Shown: in pieces, positions 26,685 through 36,969 of the stretch
Layout: the number at the start of each line of letters is the position of its first letter
Position numbering within the stretch: position 1 is the first letter of the stretch
Assembly: GCF_000369405.1 (NCBI RefSeq)
Contig: NZ_KB849999.1
Location: 788,054-852,053 of the forward strand
Length of the DNA: 64,000 nt
Direction: 5' to 3'
DNA from: Acinetobacter sp. ANC 3929
Lineage (GTDB): Bacteria; Pseudomonadota; Gammaproteobacteria; Pseudomonadales; Moraxellaceae
Notes under the pieces: model-generated
The model's input: the letters and a program-made list of their open reading frames with translations, nothing else
Databases searched by the model: none
What the model was told of the DNA's origin: nothing
Made by a program: the position numbers and the translations under genes

Positions 26685-27011
26685 CCTTTACCTCATTTGT
26701 TGCTATTTCAAAATTTACCATTGGCCTGATCACACTTTTCGATACTCGGAAATGTCATCTGCGACCTGCGTGGTATAAATAAAATACAAGGCTTCGTACA
26801 CTTGATCAAAAGAAAAAAATGAAAGAAGTGAACAGGTTTTGCAGATGACAAATGGTTTTGCCTACTTTTCCCGAAAGAAAAGTAGGTCGCCGAAGGCATA
26901 TCCTGAAAATGGATGAGAACTCGGCACGATTCCGTTAGATCTATAAAATAGGTTTATCTTAAACTTGTCAAAATCTAAAATAAATTGCGAGAACTCTCAA
27001 TTCAAGCAAGA
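26685..27011. repeat. Gap before bioA carrying a degenerate dispersed repeat
   Basis: The 327-base gap contains no credible gene. A 28-base block (26741-26768) matches 42397-42424 at 26 positions, beginning GATACTC and ending ACCTG. At 26861-26886 there is a perfect ten-base-pair inverted repeat, CCTACTTTTC-CCGAAA-GAAAAGTAGG. A block around 26916-26940 with TCCGTTA also has a counterpart near 42656-42684. The bioA promoter must lie somewhere here. Confidence 0.6.
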
Positions 27012-27734
27012 TTAAACCCTCTCACACAGAAAATCCTCAATTATTTGCACAGTCTGCTCAACCATAAAGCACGGAAAACCATGTGAAGCACCTTCAACGG
27101 AAACGATAGATAAATTCTTTGCAGATAAATCCTGAATATTCTGCATAACTTGGTAAGGAACTAGAGCATCATGCTCCGCAAACACATGTAATTGTCCACC
27201 CTGATAATTCTTATACATCTCAACCAAGTTTAATTGTTCTAACAACTGTAAACCTTGCTTTAATAGTGCAATCGGTTGCGGGCGAATCAATTGTTGCATG
27301 GCTAAGAAATCTTTTTTTGCCGAACTTGCACCTTGACATACCAGTAAGCCAAATCGTTTTAGCGTAGTAATCGCATCCTGTTCAAATGACTGCTTAAACT
27401 GCATAAAGGTTTCTACAGACATTGCTGTCGACCAATCCGATTGAACAACAAAACAGGGATTTGAAGCGAAAGTGATTAAAACTTTCTGTTGAGCATATTG
27501 TTGTTGTATTTGATTGACCAAAATTGTTGCCAGTTGTCCACCAAGCGACCATCCGATAATCACATCAAACTTCACTGCACGTTCAACATACTGTTGTAAA
27601 ACGTCATCATCCAACGCATTAAAAATATCAATCCGCTCAACAACATGTCCTTGTTGTTCTAAAGCCTCATGCAGCGGTTTTAATAATTGAGCACCACCGC
27701 CCCATCCCGTAATCAGTAAAATCTTATGTTCCAC
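27012..27734 (-). CDS. bioH: BioH-like pimeloyl-ACP methyl ester esterase
   Basis: This 240-residue alpha/beta hydrolase would release pimeloyl-ACP from its methyl ester, ending the BioC stage of biotin synthesis. It shows the nucleophile motif GWSLGGQLA, the acid in AEHDALVPY and the histidine in GASHGFPCF. The BioH-like segment FASNPCFVVQSDW supports BioH over generic hydrolases. The start is a GTG with AGGT upstream. It is on the same strand as bioA but separated by 327 bases of repeat, so it is probably transcribed separately. Confidence 0.8.
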   Translation of the reverse strand: MEHKILLITGWGGGAQLLKPLHEALEQQGHVVERIDIFNALDDDVLQQYVERAVKFDVIIGWSLGGQLATILVNQIQQQYAQQKVLITFASNPCFVVQSDWSTAMSVETFMQFKQSFEQDAITTLKRFGLLVCQGASSAKKDFLAMQQLIRPQPIALLKQGLQLLEQLNLVEMYKNYQGGQLHVFAEHDALVPYQVMQNIQDLSAKNLSIVSVEGASHGFPCFMVEQTVQIIEDFLCERV

Positions 27735-27750
27735 GCTTTTACCTAATTAT

Positions 27751-28107
27751 TCACACTTGCCCCGAAGTATAACCTGTTTCTTTCTCATCATTATTTTCCA
27801 AATCAATCAATAATTTTGCTGGAATTATTTGTTCCCAATGCTGCTTAAACTGTTGGTGAACTTTATCAATTTCAAAGGAACTATTTCTTGCCATCTGTTT
27901 TGCCTGAGCAATATCTTTAGCGCGCGTATAAGCAAGCAAATAATTTTCATCATTCAATTCAAGTTGAAACCAAGATTCCACTTTCACACCTTCAGCTTGA
28001 AGCGTTTGAATTGCTTCCGCTTTACGTCGCTCAATTTCTTGCTGCCAAGCCTCGACCTCAGTCTGCCTATTTGTTTTTAATTTAATGAGAACCGCGCCAA
28101 CATCCAT
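27751..28107 (-). CDS. Small protein, possibly DUF6176 family
   Basis: The 118-residue protein resembles the uncharacterised DUF6176 family: an N-terminal strand (GAVLIKLKTNR), a helix rich in Glu/Arg (VEAWQQEIERRKAEAIQTLQ) and the block VKVESWFQLELNDENYLLAYTRAKD. I infer a dimeric ferredoxin-like (ABM-type) fold; no catalytic residues are visible. AAGG lies before the ATG. The gap to bioH is 16 bases, so the two are likely one operon. The family match is from memory. Confidence 0.6.
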   Translation of the reverse strand: MDVGAVLIKLKTNRQTEVEAWQQEIERRKAEAIQTLQAEGVKVESWFQLELNDENYLLAYTRAKDIAQAKQMARNSSFEIDKVHQQFKQHWEQIIPAKLLIDLENNDEKETGYTSGQV

Positions 28108-28241
28108 TGATTTACCTTTTCTTTTTTTAAATCACTCTTCAATTTAAATATATAAAGCAGATCAAAATTCTGTAAAGAATTTTCTAACACATTCAATTTC
28201 TAAATTTGCTAAAGTATGTGGTATTACACTTTGAGATCAAC

Positions 28242-28817
28242 ATGATGAATACGATAATGTCCAAAGTTCTCGTGGTATGTAGTTCACTTTTTTTACTTGG
28301 CGCACCCAGCCTAAGTACAGCGCAAAGTACCTTATTTTCTAAGCAAGATAACGCTCAAAAAGAATGGGTTGGACAATCAGCACCAGATTTTAAACTGCAA
28401 GATCAAAGTGGCAAATGGCATACCTTGAATCAATATAAAGGCAAATGGGTTGTCTTGTATTTTTATCCTAAAGATAACACTGCAGGCTGTACCCAAGAGG
28501 CCAATCAGTTTAAATCACTGTATCCTCAATTTACCAAATCAAATGCGGTGGTACTTGGTGTCAGTCTGGATGATGTTGCATCACATCAAAAATTCTCAGA
28601 AAAACTTGGTTTACCGTTCCCAATTCTTGCAGATGATAAAGGCGAACTTGCAACTAAATTTGGCATTGTCCGAAATTTAGGCATTGCTAAAATTGCCAAG
28701 CGGGAAAGCTTTTTAATCAATCCTCAAGGCGCAGTGATGTATCATTATACCAGTGTGAATACACAGACTCACGCAGATCAAGTATTGAAAGATTTGAAAA
28801 TATTACAAACCAAATAA
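28242..28817 (+). CDS. Exported peroxiredoxin (Bcp/PrxQ-like)
   Basis: This is a thiol peroxidase of the AhpC-TSA/Bcp family that reduces peroxides. The core has APDFKLQDQSGKWHTLNQYKGKWVVLYFYPKDNTAGCTQEA, with the peroxidatic cysteine in GCTQEA. The resolving cysteine found five residues later in PrxQ/Bcp is missing, so it is a one-Cys type. An N-terminal signal peptide (VLVVCSSLFLLGAPSLSTAQS) predicts a periplasmic location, unusual for Bcp. ATG 28242 is preferred; ATGs at 28245 and 28257 are possible. The gene stands alone and ends at a terminator. Confidence 0.85.
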   Translation: MMNTIMSKVLVVCSSLFLLGAPSLSTAQSTLFSKQDNAQKEWVGQSAPDFKLQDQSGKWHTLNQYKGKWVVLYFYPKDNTAGCTQEANQFKSLYPQFTKSNAVVLGVSLDDVASHQKFSEKLGLPFPILADDKGELATKFGIVRNLGIAKIAKRESFLINPQGAVMYHYTSVNTQTHADQVLKDLKILQTK

Positions 28818-28855
28818 TCTTTTCAAATACTGTTAAATCAATCTATTCATCAATA

Positions 28856-28887
28856 GCCTAGTTCAGATTTCTGACCTTAGGCTTTTT
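28856..28887. terminator. Terminator between peroxiredoxin gene and benM
   Basis: A GCCTA/TAGGC stem continues into an imperfect inner helix (CAG/CTG) and is followed by TTTTTTA. It sits between the convergent peroxiredoxin gene and the benM-type regulator. Confidence 0.75.
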
Positions 28888-28899
28888 TATGGACATACT

Positions 28900-29859
28900 T
28901 TAAAAATCAATCCCAACCGAGTCATCAATCGGGTTTTGATCGAGTGTAAATACAGTCCGTTGATATGGAATACCTTCCAGATCATAAACTTGATAGACAC
29001 AATCAAATAACAACTGCAAGTCTTCACTACGATCCATTGCCCGTGCAGTCAGAAAAATTGGACTGACTGCACCATTGTCCAGAATCGGAATATAATTCAA
29101 ATGGGGAAAACGAATGGTATCGGCACTGGCAGGAATCACACACAATCCTTCGCCCGCTGCGACCAAGCCTAAGGCCAATTGGATTTCTCGCACTTCATGC
29201 ATATTTTTGGGTACTAAACTATGCTCGGCAAAGATATTCAGGAGTTGAGTCGAAAAATTAGGCTTCGGAGAGGTAGGATACATAAACATCTTTTCATCAA
29301 TTAGATCAGCCAGATAGACCCCTTCTGTACGTTGCGCAATCGGATGACTGGTATGTGCCGCCACAACCAAGCGCTCTTTACGCAACAAAATCCGCCTTAC
29401 CGCTGGATCACTAATCCGCAAACGCCCAAAACCTACATCAATACGTCCTTCTTTTAAAGCCTGCAACTGCTCCGTAGTACTCATTTCCACCAGTTGAATA
29501 TTTAAATGCGGTTGCTGTTGCCGAAATAAATAAATGATTCGAGGTAACAATCCATACAGTAACGACCCCACAAAACCAATCGTGACACTGCGTTCGATCA
29601 GTCCAATGCGTTTGGCCATACTCTTGATTTCTTCAGCATTAGACAAAAGTTTAATCGCATGCTGATAAAAGAAATGCCCAGCAGGTGTGGTCTGTAATGG
29701 CCGGCTTCCTCGCTCAAACAATTGAATTCCAAGCTCGCCTTCCAAGTTTTGAATCTGCCGACTCAAAGGTGGTTGAGCAATAAATAGTTTTTCTGCTGCC
29801 TTGGTAAAGCTTTGTTCTTCAACAACCGCAACAAAATACCGTAAATGACGTAGTTCCAT
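28900..29859 (-). CDS. benM: LysR-type regulator of benzoate genes (BenM)
   Basis: BenM activates the ben operon in response to benzoate and cis,cis-muconate. The 319-residue product starts MELRHLRYFVAVVEEQSFTKAAEKL, the winged-helix N-terminus nearly identical in memory to Acinetobacter baylyi BenM. It shares SLLYGLLPRIIYLFRQQ and REIQLALGLVAAGEGLCVIPAS in the effector domain. It is divergent from benA with two BenM-like dyads between them. The paralogue CatM is very similar, and the name rests on position next to benA. Confidence 0.9.
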   Translation of the reverse strand: MELRHLRYFVAVVEEQSFTKAAEKLFIAQPPLSRQIQNLEGELGIQLFERGSRPLQTTPAGHFFYQHAIKLLSNAEEIKSMAKRIGLIERSVTIGFVGSLLYGLLPRIIYLFRQQQPHLNIQLVEMSTTEQLQALKEGRIDVGFGRLRISDPAVRRILLRKERLVVAAHTSHPIAQRTEGVYLADLIDEKMFMYPTSPKPNFSTQLLNIFAEHSLVPKNMHEVREIQLALGLVAAGEGLCVIPASADTIRFPHLNYIPILDNGAVSPIFLTARAMDRSEDLQLLFDCVYQVYDLEGIPYQRTVFTLDQNPIDDSVGIDF

Positions 29860-29868
29860 GAGGTTTCC

Positions 29869-29935
29869 ATACCTTTAAGATATATAAAAATATAAATTCG
29901 GTCTTAGACACAGTTTACTCATTCTTTTAAGGTAT
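29869..29935. promoter_or_regulatory. BenM operator dyads between benM and benA
   Basis: Two near matches to the ATAC-N7-GTAT dyad known for BenM/CatM are present: ATAC-CTTTAAG-ATAT (29869-29883) and ATTC-TTTTAAG-GTAT (29921-29935). Each has one mismatch. Their starts are 52 bases apart, so both could be bound by one tetramer. The second is placed to act on the benA promoter. Confidence 0.75.
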
Positions 29936-29947
29936 AGACAAGAGATA

Positions 29948-30096
29948 AACCGATGAAATATGAATCGCCCCGCTGAGATTGCTGCCTGTATTCATCATTA
30001 TCGGTTCAAGTGAAAAGACTCGCACAGAATTTAACCCTTTAGGATATCGAGATACTTTCGAAAGCATCTCGATGACTTCCACAGATTTGGAAAGTC
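29948..30096 (+). promoter_or_regulatory. Structured 5' leader of benA
   Basis: Three hairpins follow one another. The first pairs AACCGAT/ATCGGTT and ATGAAT/ATTCAT (29948-30006). The second is TCGAGAT-A-CTTT-CG-AAAG-C-ATCTCGA (30047-30072). The third pairs GACTT-CC with GG-A-AAGTC (30074-30096) and ends one base before the benA ribosome site GGAG (30097-30100). A possible seven-codon reading frame, MKYESPR, starts at 29953. None has a T-run, so they are not simple terminators. Confidence 0.5.
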
Positions 30097-30107
30097 GGAG
30101 AACGGAC

Positions 30108-31490
30108 ATGCCACGTATTCCTGTAATCAATACCAGTCACCTTGATCGTATTGATGACCTACTTGTAGATAATATCGACACCGGTGAATTTAAACTTCAT
30201 CGCTCAGTGTTTACCGATCAAGCCTTATTTGATCTTGAAATGAAATACATTTTCGAAGGTAATTGGGTTTATCTTGCGCACGAAAGTCAGATTCCCAATA
30301 ACAACGATTTCTACACCGCACATATTGGTCGTCAACCGATCATTATTGCCCGTAACCGTAATGGCGAACTGAATGCCATGATCAATGCCTGTTCACACCG
30401 CGGCGCACAATTGTGTCGTCATAAACGCGGTAACAAGGCAACCTATACTTGTCCTTTCCACGGCTGGACATTTAACAATTCGGGCAAATTGCTCAAAGTC
30501 AAAGATCCAAGTGAAGCGGGCTACTCAGATTGCTTTAATCAGGAGGGTTCGCATGACCTGAAAAAAGTTGCGCGTTTTGAGAATTACAAAGGCTTCTTAT
30601 TTGGTAGCCTCAATCCAGATGTACCTTCGCTTGAAGAATTCTTAGGTGAAACCAGCAAAATCATCGACATGATTGTTGATCAATCTGAACATGGCCTAGA
30701 AGTTCTGCGTGGTACATCGTCTTATACCTATGAAGGTAACTGGAAACTGACCGCTGAAAACGGTGCTGATGGTTACCACGTTTCAGCTGTGCACTGGAAC
30801 TATGCTGCAACCACACAACACCGCAAAGAAACCCAAGCTGCCGATAATATTCGTGCCATGAGTGCTGGGTCTTGGGGTAAGCAAGGCGGCGGTTCTTATG
30901 GTTTTGAAAATGGTCATATGCTGCTTTGGACACAATGGGCCAATCCTGAAGATCGTCCGAACTTTCCGAAGGCAGAAGAATATACCGAGAAATACGGCTC
31001 TGCCATGTCGAAATGGATGATCGAACGCTCGCGCAACTTATGCCTCTATCCAAACGTCTATTTGATGGATCAGTTCGGTTCGCAAATTCGTGTATTGCGT
31101 CCTATTTCAGTCGATCGCACTGAAGTCACGATTTACTGTATTGCACCGAAAGGTGAAGCCCCGGAAGCACGTGCACGTCGTATTCGCCAATACGAAGATT
31201 TCTTTAATGCTTCTGGCATGGCCACGCCTGATGATCTGGAAGAATTCCGTGCCTGTCAGGCAGGTTATGCAGGCATTGCGCTGGAATGGAATGACATGTG
31301 CCGTGGTTCAAAACACTGGATTTATGGCCCAGATGATGCGGCCAATGAAATTGGTCTCAAGCCGATGCTGAGCGGGATCAAAACTGAAGATGAAGGGCTG
31401 TATCTGGCACAACATCAATATTGGCTGCATACCATGAAACACGCCATTGTCGCAGAGAAGGAAATCGCGGCTCAAGGAGAAAACGCATGA
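30108..31490 (+). CDS. benA: Benzoate 1,2-dioxygenase, large (alpha) subunit
   Basis: BenA is the catalytic subunit of the Rieske dioxygenase that converts benzoate to its cis-1,2-dihydrodiol. The 460-residue product has the Rieske ligands Cys95/His97 (CSHRG) and Cys115/His118 (CPFHGW), and the mononuclear iron block [16 protein letters not shown]. The start [16 protein letters not shown] is that of Acinetobacter BenA. ATG 30108 is chosen because GGAG lies seven bases upstream. The stop overlaps the benB start (ATGA). Confidence 0.96.
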   Translation: MPRIPVINTSHLDRIDDLLVDNIDTGEFKLHRSVFTDQALFDLEMKYIFEGNWVYLAHESQIPNNNDFYTAHIGRQPIIIARNRNGELNAMINACSHRGAQLCRHKRGNKATYTCPFHGWTFNNSGKLLKVKDPSEAGYSDCFNQEGSHDLKKVARFENYKGFLFGSLNPDVPSLEEFLGETSKIIDMIVDQSEHGLEVLRGTSSYTYEGNWKLTAENGADGYHVSAVHWNYAATTQHRKETQAADNIRAMSAGSWGKQGGGSYGFENGHMLLWTQWANPEDRPNFPKAEEYTEKYGSAMSKWMIERSRNLCLYPNVYLMDQFGSQIRVLRPISVDRTEVTIYCIAPKGEAPEARARRIRQYEDFFNASGMATPDDLEEFRACQAGYAGIALEWNDMCRGSKHWIYGPDDAANEIGLKPMLSGIKTEDEGLYLAQHQYWLHTMKHAIVAEKEIAAQGENA

Positions 31491-31987
31491 ATATTCAAGA
31501 CAAAACCAGCTTGGAAAATATTGCCCAGTTTCTCTATCGTGAAGCACGCTTTTTAGATGATGAACAATGGGATGACTGGCTCAATTGTTATGCCCCAGAA
31601 GCCAGTTTCTGGATGCCAGCTTGGGATGACAATGATCAACTCACTGAAGATCCACAATCTGAAATTTCACTGATTTACTACCCAGATCGCCAAGGTTTGG
31701 AAGACCGTGTATTCCGAATCAAGACCGAACGCTCCTCTGCCACCATGCCTGATACCCGTACTTGCCACAATATTGCCAATATTGAAATCGTAGAGCACGA
31801 CGGAGATAAACTCATAGTTCGCTTTAACTGGAATACCTTGAGCTTCCGCTATAAAACCACCTATAGCTACTTTGGCATGTCACGCTATGTGATTGATTGT
31901 TCTGGTGATGAACCAAAAATCCTCAGCAAGTATGTGGTGCTTAAAAATGATTACATCAATCAAGTGATTGATATTTACCACCTCTAA
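31487..31987 (+). CDS. benB: Benzoate 1,2-dioxygenase, small (beta) subunit
   Basis: BenB is the structural beta subunit that assembles with BenA. The 166-residue product has the family N-terminus [20 protein letters not shown] and the block [20 protein letters not shown]. The ATG at 31487 overlaps the benA stop by four bases, which fits coupled translation. A CCTCA/TGAGG hairpin (31998-32025) lies in the 72-base gap to benC. Confidence 0.95.
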   Translation: MNIQDKTSLENIAQFLYREARFLDDEQWDDWLNCYAPEASFWMPAWDDNDQLTEDPQSEISLIYYPDRQGLEDRVFRIKTERSSATMPDTRTCHNIANIEIVEHDGDKLIVRFNWNTLSFRYKTTYSYFGMSRYVIDCSGDEPKILSKYVVLKNDYINQVIDIYHL

Positions 31988-32023
31988 AAATAGGTCTCCT
32001 CAGTCAAACGGACTGTTGGTTGA

Positions 32024-33076
<1,053 letters not shown>

Positions 33077-33096
33077 TGATTACTGGAGAATTATGT

Positions 33097-33882
33097 ATGT
33101 CTCAAGCACAAAGATTTAAGCATAAAGTGGTGATTGTGACTGGCAGTGCCCAAGGCATTGGTCGTGGCGTTGCGCTACAACTGGCTGCCGAAGGTGCGCA
33201 ACTGATTCTGGCCGATCGTTCTGATTATGTCGAAGAGGTGTTAATCGAAGTCAAAGCATTGGGTGCTGATGCCATTACCATCCAAACCGATCTGGAAAGC
33301 TTTGCGGGTGCACAAGTGGTTGTTACAAAAGCGATTCAACAATTTGGTCGAGTCGATATTCTAATCAATAATGTCGGCGGTGCGATCTGGATGAAACCTT
33401 TTCAGGAATTTTCTGAAGAAGAAATTATCAAGGAAGTGAATCGCTCGCTGTTTCCAACATTATGGTGTTGTCGAGCCGTATTGCCCGAAATGATCAAGCA
33501 ACAAGCCGGTGTGATTGTAAATGTTTCCTCAATTGCGACTCGCGGGATTAACCGTATTCCCTACTCAGCAGCCAAAGGTGGAGTTAATGCACTAACGGCA
33601 TCGCTGGCATTTGAACATGCCCAAGACGGGATTCGTGTCAATGCCATTGCCACAGGTGGAACTGAAGCACCGCCTCGCAAAGTGCCTCGCAATAGCAATC
33701 CACTGAGTCAGGATGAAAAAGACTGGATGCAACAGGTCGTCGACCAAACTATAGATCGTACATTTATGGGCCGTTATGGCAGTATTGAGGAACAGGTCAA
33801 AGCCATTGTTTTTCTTGCATCTGATGATGCATCTTATATCACTGGCAGCGTCATCCCAGTGGGAGGTGGAGATCAGGGTTAG
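33097..33882 (+). CDS. benD: cis-1,6-dihydroxycyclohexa-2,4-diene-1-carboxylate dehydrogenase
   Basis: BenD oxidises and decarboxylates the benzoate dihydrodiol to catechol. The 261-residue product is a classical short-chain dehydrogenase with VTGSAQGIGRG for NAD binding, the INNVGG strand, and the active-site YSAAKGG (YxxxK) with the preceding NVSS serine. ATG 33097 is chosen because GGAG lies eight bases upstream; an earlier in-frame ATG at 33076 overlaps the benC stop. It follows benC directly. Confidence 0.95.
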   Translation: MSQAQRFKHKVVIVTGSAQGIGRGVALQLAAEGAQLILADRSDYVEEVLIEVKALGADAITIQTDLESFAGAQVVVTKAIQQFGRVDILINNVGGAIWMKPFQEFSEEEIIKEVNRSLFPTLWCCRAVLPEMIKQQAGVIVNVSSIATRGINRIPYSAAKGGVNALTASLAFEHAQDGIRVNAIATGGTEAPPRKVPRNSNPLSQDEKDWMQQVVDQTIDRTFMGRYGSIEEQVKAIVFLASDDASYITGSVIPVGGGDQG

Positions 33883-33926
33883 TCCTGATCTTTTTCGTTT
33901 CAGATGTGCAAGGAGGCCATCATCGA

Positions 33927-35132
33927 ATGACAACTTTACTCAAAACATTAAAACAAGATTGGTCTATTTCAGCTACGGTTGCAGGCTTTCTTGCCGTGCT
34001 AATTTCCTATTCTGGTCCACTGATCATTTTCTTTCAGGCAGCGCAACGCGCCAATGTTTCTACAGACATGATGGTGTCATGGATTTGGGGCATTTCCATC
34101 GGTGCGGCAGTTGCGGGGATTTATCTCTCCATTAAATATAAAACACCCGTTATTACCGCTTGGTCTGCACCGGGGACGGCGTTATTAGTCACGTTATTTC
34201 CTGACATTTCATTGAATGAAGCAGTCGCGGCCTATATCACTTCTGCAATTGTGATTTTTCTGATTGGGATTACAGGCTGTTTCGACAAACTCCTAAAGTG
34301 GATTCCTCAAGATGTTGCTGCGGGGATGATGGCAGGTATCCTGTTCCAGTTCGGAATCAATCTGTTTACTGCTTCAGATAGTATGCCTTTGATTGTGTTT
34401 AGCATGCTGATGGTATTTCTGATTGCAAAACGGCTGATGCCTCGCTATACCATGATCTGGGTATTGGCAGCTGGAATCTTACTCAGTTTATTTTTGGGAA
34501 AAATGAATCCTGTTGAAGTGAGTTTTAATCTGGCAGTTCCACAATGGATCAGTCCAGAATGGTCATGGAACTCCACCTTAAATCTGGCACTCCCCTTGAT
34601 TCTGGTCAGCCTGACAGGTCAGTTTTTACCGGGTATGGCGATCATGAAACTGAGTGGTTATGACACGCCAGCCAAACCAATTATCAGCGCAACCAGTATT
34701 GCCTCTTTAGCGGTTGCCTGTGTTGGCGGTATTACCATCGTCCTCGCCTCGATTACCGCGGCATTATGCATGGGTAAAGATGCACATGAACTAAAAGAAA
34801 AGCGTTATATTGCTGGGATTGCCAACGGGATTTTTTATATTCTCGGCGGACTGTTTGCTGGCAGTATTGTCATGCTGTTTAGTTTATTGCCAAAAGAACT
34901 GGTTGCGGCTTTGGCAGGCTTAGCCTTACTGGGAGCGATTGCAACCAATATCACTGCTGCGATGCAAAATTCTCAACACCGTGATGCTGCACTGATTACC
35001 TTTCTCGCCACTGCTTCTGGTATGCATTTTCTAGGCTTAAGTTCGGTATTTTGGGGGATCTGTATAGGGATCATTGCTCATCTTATTCTCTCTCAATCGT
35101 CTCCAGTACAATCAACCAAAAGCAACTCATAG
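33927..35132 (+). CDS. benE: Benzoate/H+ symporter BenE
   Basis: BenE is an inner-membrane transporter of the benzoate:H+ symporter family. The 401-residue product has about 11 to 12 hydrophobic segments and begins with SATVAGFLAVLISYSGPLIIFFQAA, the BenE family start, followed by SAPGTALLVTLFP. ATG 33927 is preferred because AAGGAGG lies ten bases upstream. It is the last gene of the tightly spaced benABCDE run. Confidence 0.93.
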   Translation: MTTLLKTLKQDWSISATVAGFLAVLISYSGPLIIFFQAAQRANVSTDMMVSWIWGISIGAAVAGIYLSIKYKTPVITAWSAPGTALLVTLFPDISLNEAVAAYITSAIVIFLIGITGCFDKLLKWIPQDVAAGMMAGILFQFGINLFTASDSMPLIVFSMLMVFLIAKRLMPRYTMIWVLAAGILLSLFLGKMNPVEVSFNLAVPQWISPEWSWNSTLNLALPLILVSLTGQFLPGMAIMKLSGYDTPAKPIISATSIASLAVACVGGITIVLASITAALCMGKDAHELKEKRYIAGIANGIFYILGGLFAGSIVMLFSLLPKELVAALAGLALLGAIATNITAAMQNSQHRDAALITFLATASGMHFLGLSSVFWGICIGIIAHLILSQSSPVQSTKSNS

Positions 35133-35565
35133 CGACTTGCTGGCGAATAAAAGGCCTTTGATCATGAAGTTAAACTTTTAAGCGTCAGCAATCCATTTCA
35201 AAAAACTCGCCTTTAAATATAAAATCTTTCCCCTAAATAAAATTTTCTGTATTTTTATCTCAACAACTAAATAAAAATATGTCCTTATTTAAAAGCAGAG
35301 AGTTTATTTACCTAGTGATTTCCCAATTTAAAAATCAGCTAAAAAGCCATAAAAAATCATCTAAATTCTCACTATTTAATATTTAATTCAATTTTAACAC
35401 CCAATCAAAAAATTAAATTTAAACAATAATTATCAATAATTTATATTAAAAAAATCACAATACTTTAATGACATAAAGATATATCAATTAGGTTTTTGAC
35501 TCCGACCCAATAACAAAATAGCTTAATAAAAAATAACCTGTACTTCACAAATCGGAGGTGAAGCA
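35133..35565. other. AT-rich gap between benE and benK
   Basis: These 433 bases are extremely AT-rich and contain no credible gene. No strong terminator was found for benE. A segment near 35459-35473 (ATAC-TTTAATG-ACAT) resembles half of a BenM dyad but misses two key bases. The benK promoter should lie in the right half, before the GGAGG ribosome site at 35553-35557. Confidence 0.6.
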
Positions 35566-36924
35566 ATGGACACAAACAAGGTCAATATTAATGACATTAT
35601 TGATAAAGCCCGTTTCGCAGCTTTTCATTGGAAAGTCTTAATTTGGTGTTTAATCATTATTATTTTTGATGGATACGATCTGGTGATTTATGGTGTGGTG
35701 CTGCCCTTACTGATGCAACAATGGTCACTGACTGCAGTGCAAGCTGGATTGCTTGCCAGTGCAGCACTCTTTGGCATGATGTTTGGTGCCATGATTTTTG
35801 GCACGCTCTCAGACAAACTGGGCCGTAAGAAAACCATTCTGATCTGTGTCACCTTATTCAGCGGATTTACCTTTCTCGGTGCTTTTGCCAGCAATCCAAT
35901 TGAATTTGCAATTTTACGTTTTATTGCAGGCTTAGGTATCGGTGGTGTGATGCCGAATGTGGTGGCCCTGATGACCGAATATGCGCCTAAAAAAATACGT
36001 AGTACCTTAGTTGCATTAATGTTTAGCGGTTATGCCATTGGTGGTATGAGTTCAGCCTTACTTGGAGCGTGGCTGGTCAAAGATATGGGCTGGCAAATCA
36101 TGTTTTTAATTGCAGGTATTCCCCTCTTACTGTTGCCTGTGATCTGGAAATTCCTGCCTGAATCTCTGGCATTTTTAGTGAAATCCAATCATCACAATCA
36201 AGCCAAAATGATCGTCACTAAAATTGCACCTGAAACTCAATTAAGCAGCAATACACAGCTCATTCTAAATGAAAGTACCACCACCGAGGCACCTGTCCGT
36301 GCACTGTTCCAACAAGGTCGTACGTTTAGTACTTTCATGTTTTGGGTTGCCTTCTTTATGTGTTTATTGATGGTTTATGCATTGGGAAGCTGGTTACCAA
36401 AACTGATGTTACAGGCAGGCTATTCTTTGGGTGCCAGCATGTTATTCCTATTCGCACTGAATATTGGGGGCATGGTGGGCGCAATTGGTGGTGGTGCACT
36501 GGCAGATAAATTCCATTTAAAACCTGTAATTACCAGTATGTTCGTGATTGGCGCGGCTGCGCTGATCTTGCTGGGTTTTAATAGTCCACAATTTATTTTA
36601 TATAGCTTGATTGCGGTCGCAGGTGCAGCAACCATTGGCTCACAAATTCTACTCTATACTTTTGTCGCTCAATTCTACCCGACGGCATTACGCTCAACAG
36701 GCATGGGCTGGGCTTCAGGCATTGGACGAATTGGTGCCATCATTGGCCCTGTCTTAACGGGTGCTTTACTGACCTTTGAACTGCCTCACCAAATGAACTT
36801 CCTTGCGATTGCCATCCCAGGCATTATCGCAGCCTTTGCCATCTTTATGGTCAATTTAAAAGCTTCCGTTGCAGCACAATCTGCACCGAACTTTAATACA
36901 CAAGCTTCACTGACTCAGCAATAA
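35566..36924 (+). CDS. benK: Benzoate/aromatic acid MFS transporter BenK
   Basis: BenK is an aromatic acid:H+ symporter (AAHS) of the major facilitator superfamily. The 452-residue product has 12 predicted membrane segments, the N-terminal FDGYDLVIYGVVLPLLM motif with the charged DGYD of aromatic acid transporters, and the loop motif GTLSDKLGRKKT. GGAGG precedes its ATG. It follows the ben operon after an AT-rich gap and is followed closely by the porin gene, so these two form a separate uptake unit. Confidence 0.92.
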   Translation: MDTNKVNINDIIDKARFAAFHWKVLIWCLIIIIFDGYDLVIYGVVLPLLMQQWSLTAVQAGLLASAALFGMMFGAMIFGTLSDKLGRKKTILICVTLFSGFTFLGAFASNPIEFAILRFIAGLGIGGVMPNVVALMTEYAPKKIRSTLVALMFSGYAIGGMSSALLGAWLVKDMGWQIMFLIAGIPLLLLPVIWKFLPESLAFLVKSNHHNQAKMIVTKIAPETQLSSNTQLILNESTTTEAPVRALFQQGRTFSTFMFWVAFFMCLLMVYALGSWLPKLMLQAGYSLGASMLFLFALNIGGMVGAIGGGALADKFHLKPVITSMFVIGAAALILLGFNSPQFILYSLIAVAGAATIGSQILLYTFVAQFYPTALRSTGMGWASGIGRIGAIIGPVLTGALLTFELPHQMNFLAIAIPGIIAAFAIFMVNLKASVAAQSAPNFNTQASLTQQ

Positions 36925-36969
36925 CACGAGGTGCGTCGAGGACTGGCGCATCATATTTGGATATGGATT

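Noticed and set aside
26708..26899. A 63-codon minus-strand open frame upstream of bioA
   Set aside because: It lies within the dispersed intergenic repeat, and its translation has no family resemblance.
30661..31053. A 130-codon open frame antisense to benA
   Set aside because: The opposite strand encodes the conserved BenA catalytic domain, so this is a shadow of its codon usage.
35459..35473. A BenM-like dyad before benK (ATAC-TTTAATG-ACAT)
   Set aside because: The right half deviates from GTAT at two positions and there is no partner site, so chance in AT-rich DNA is more likely.
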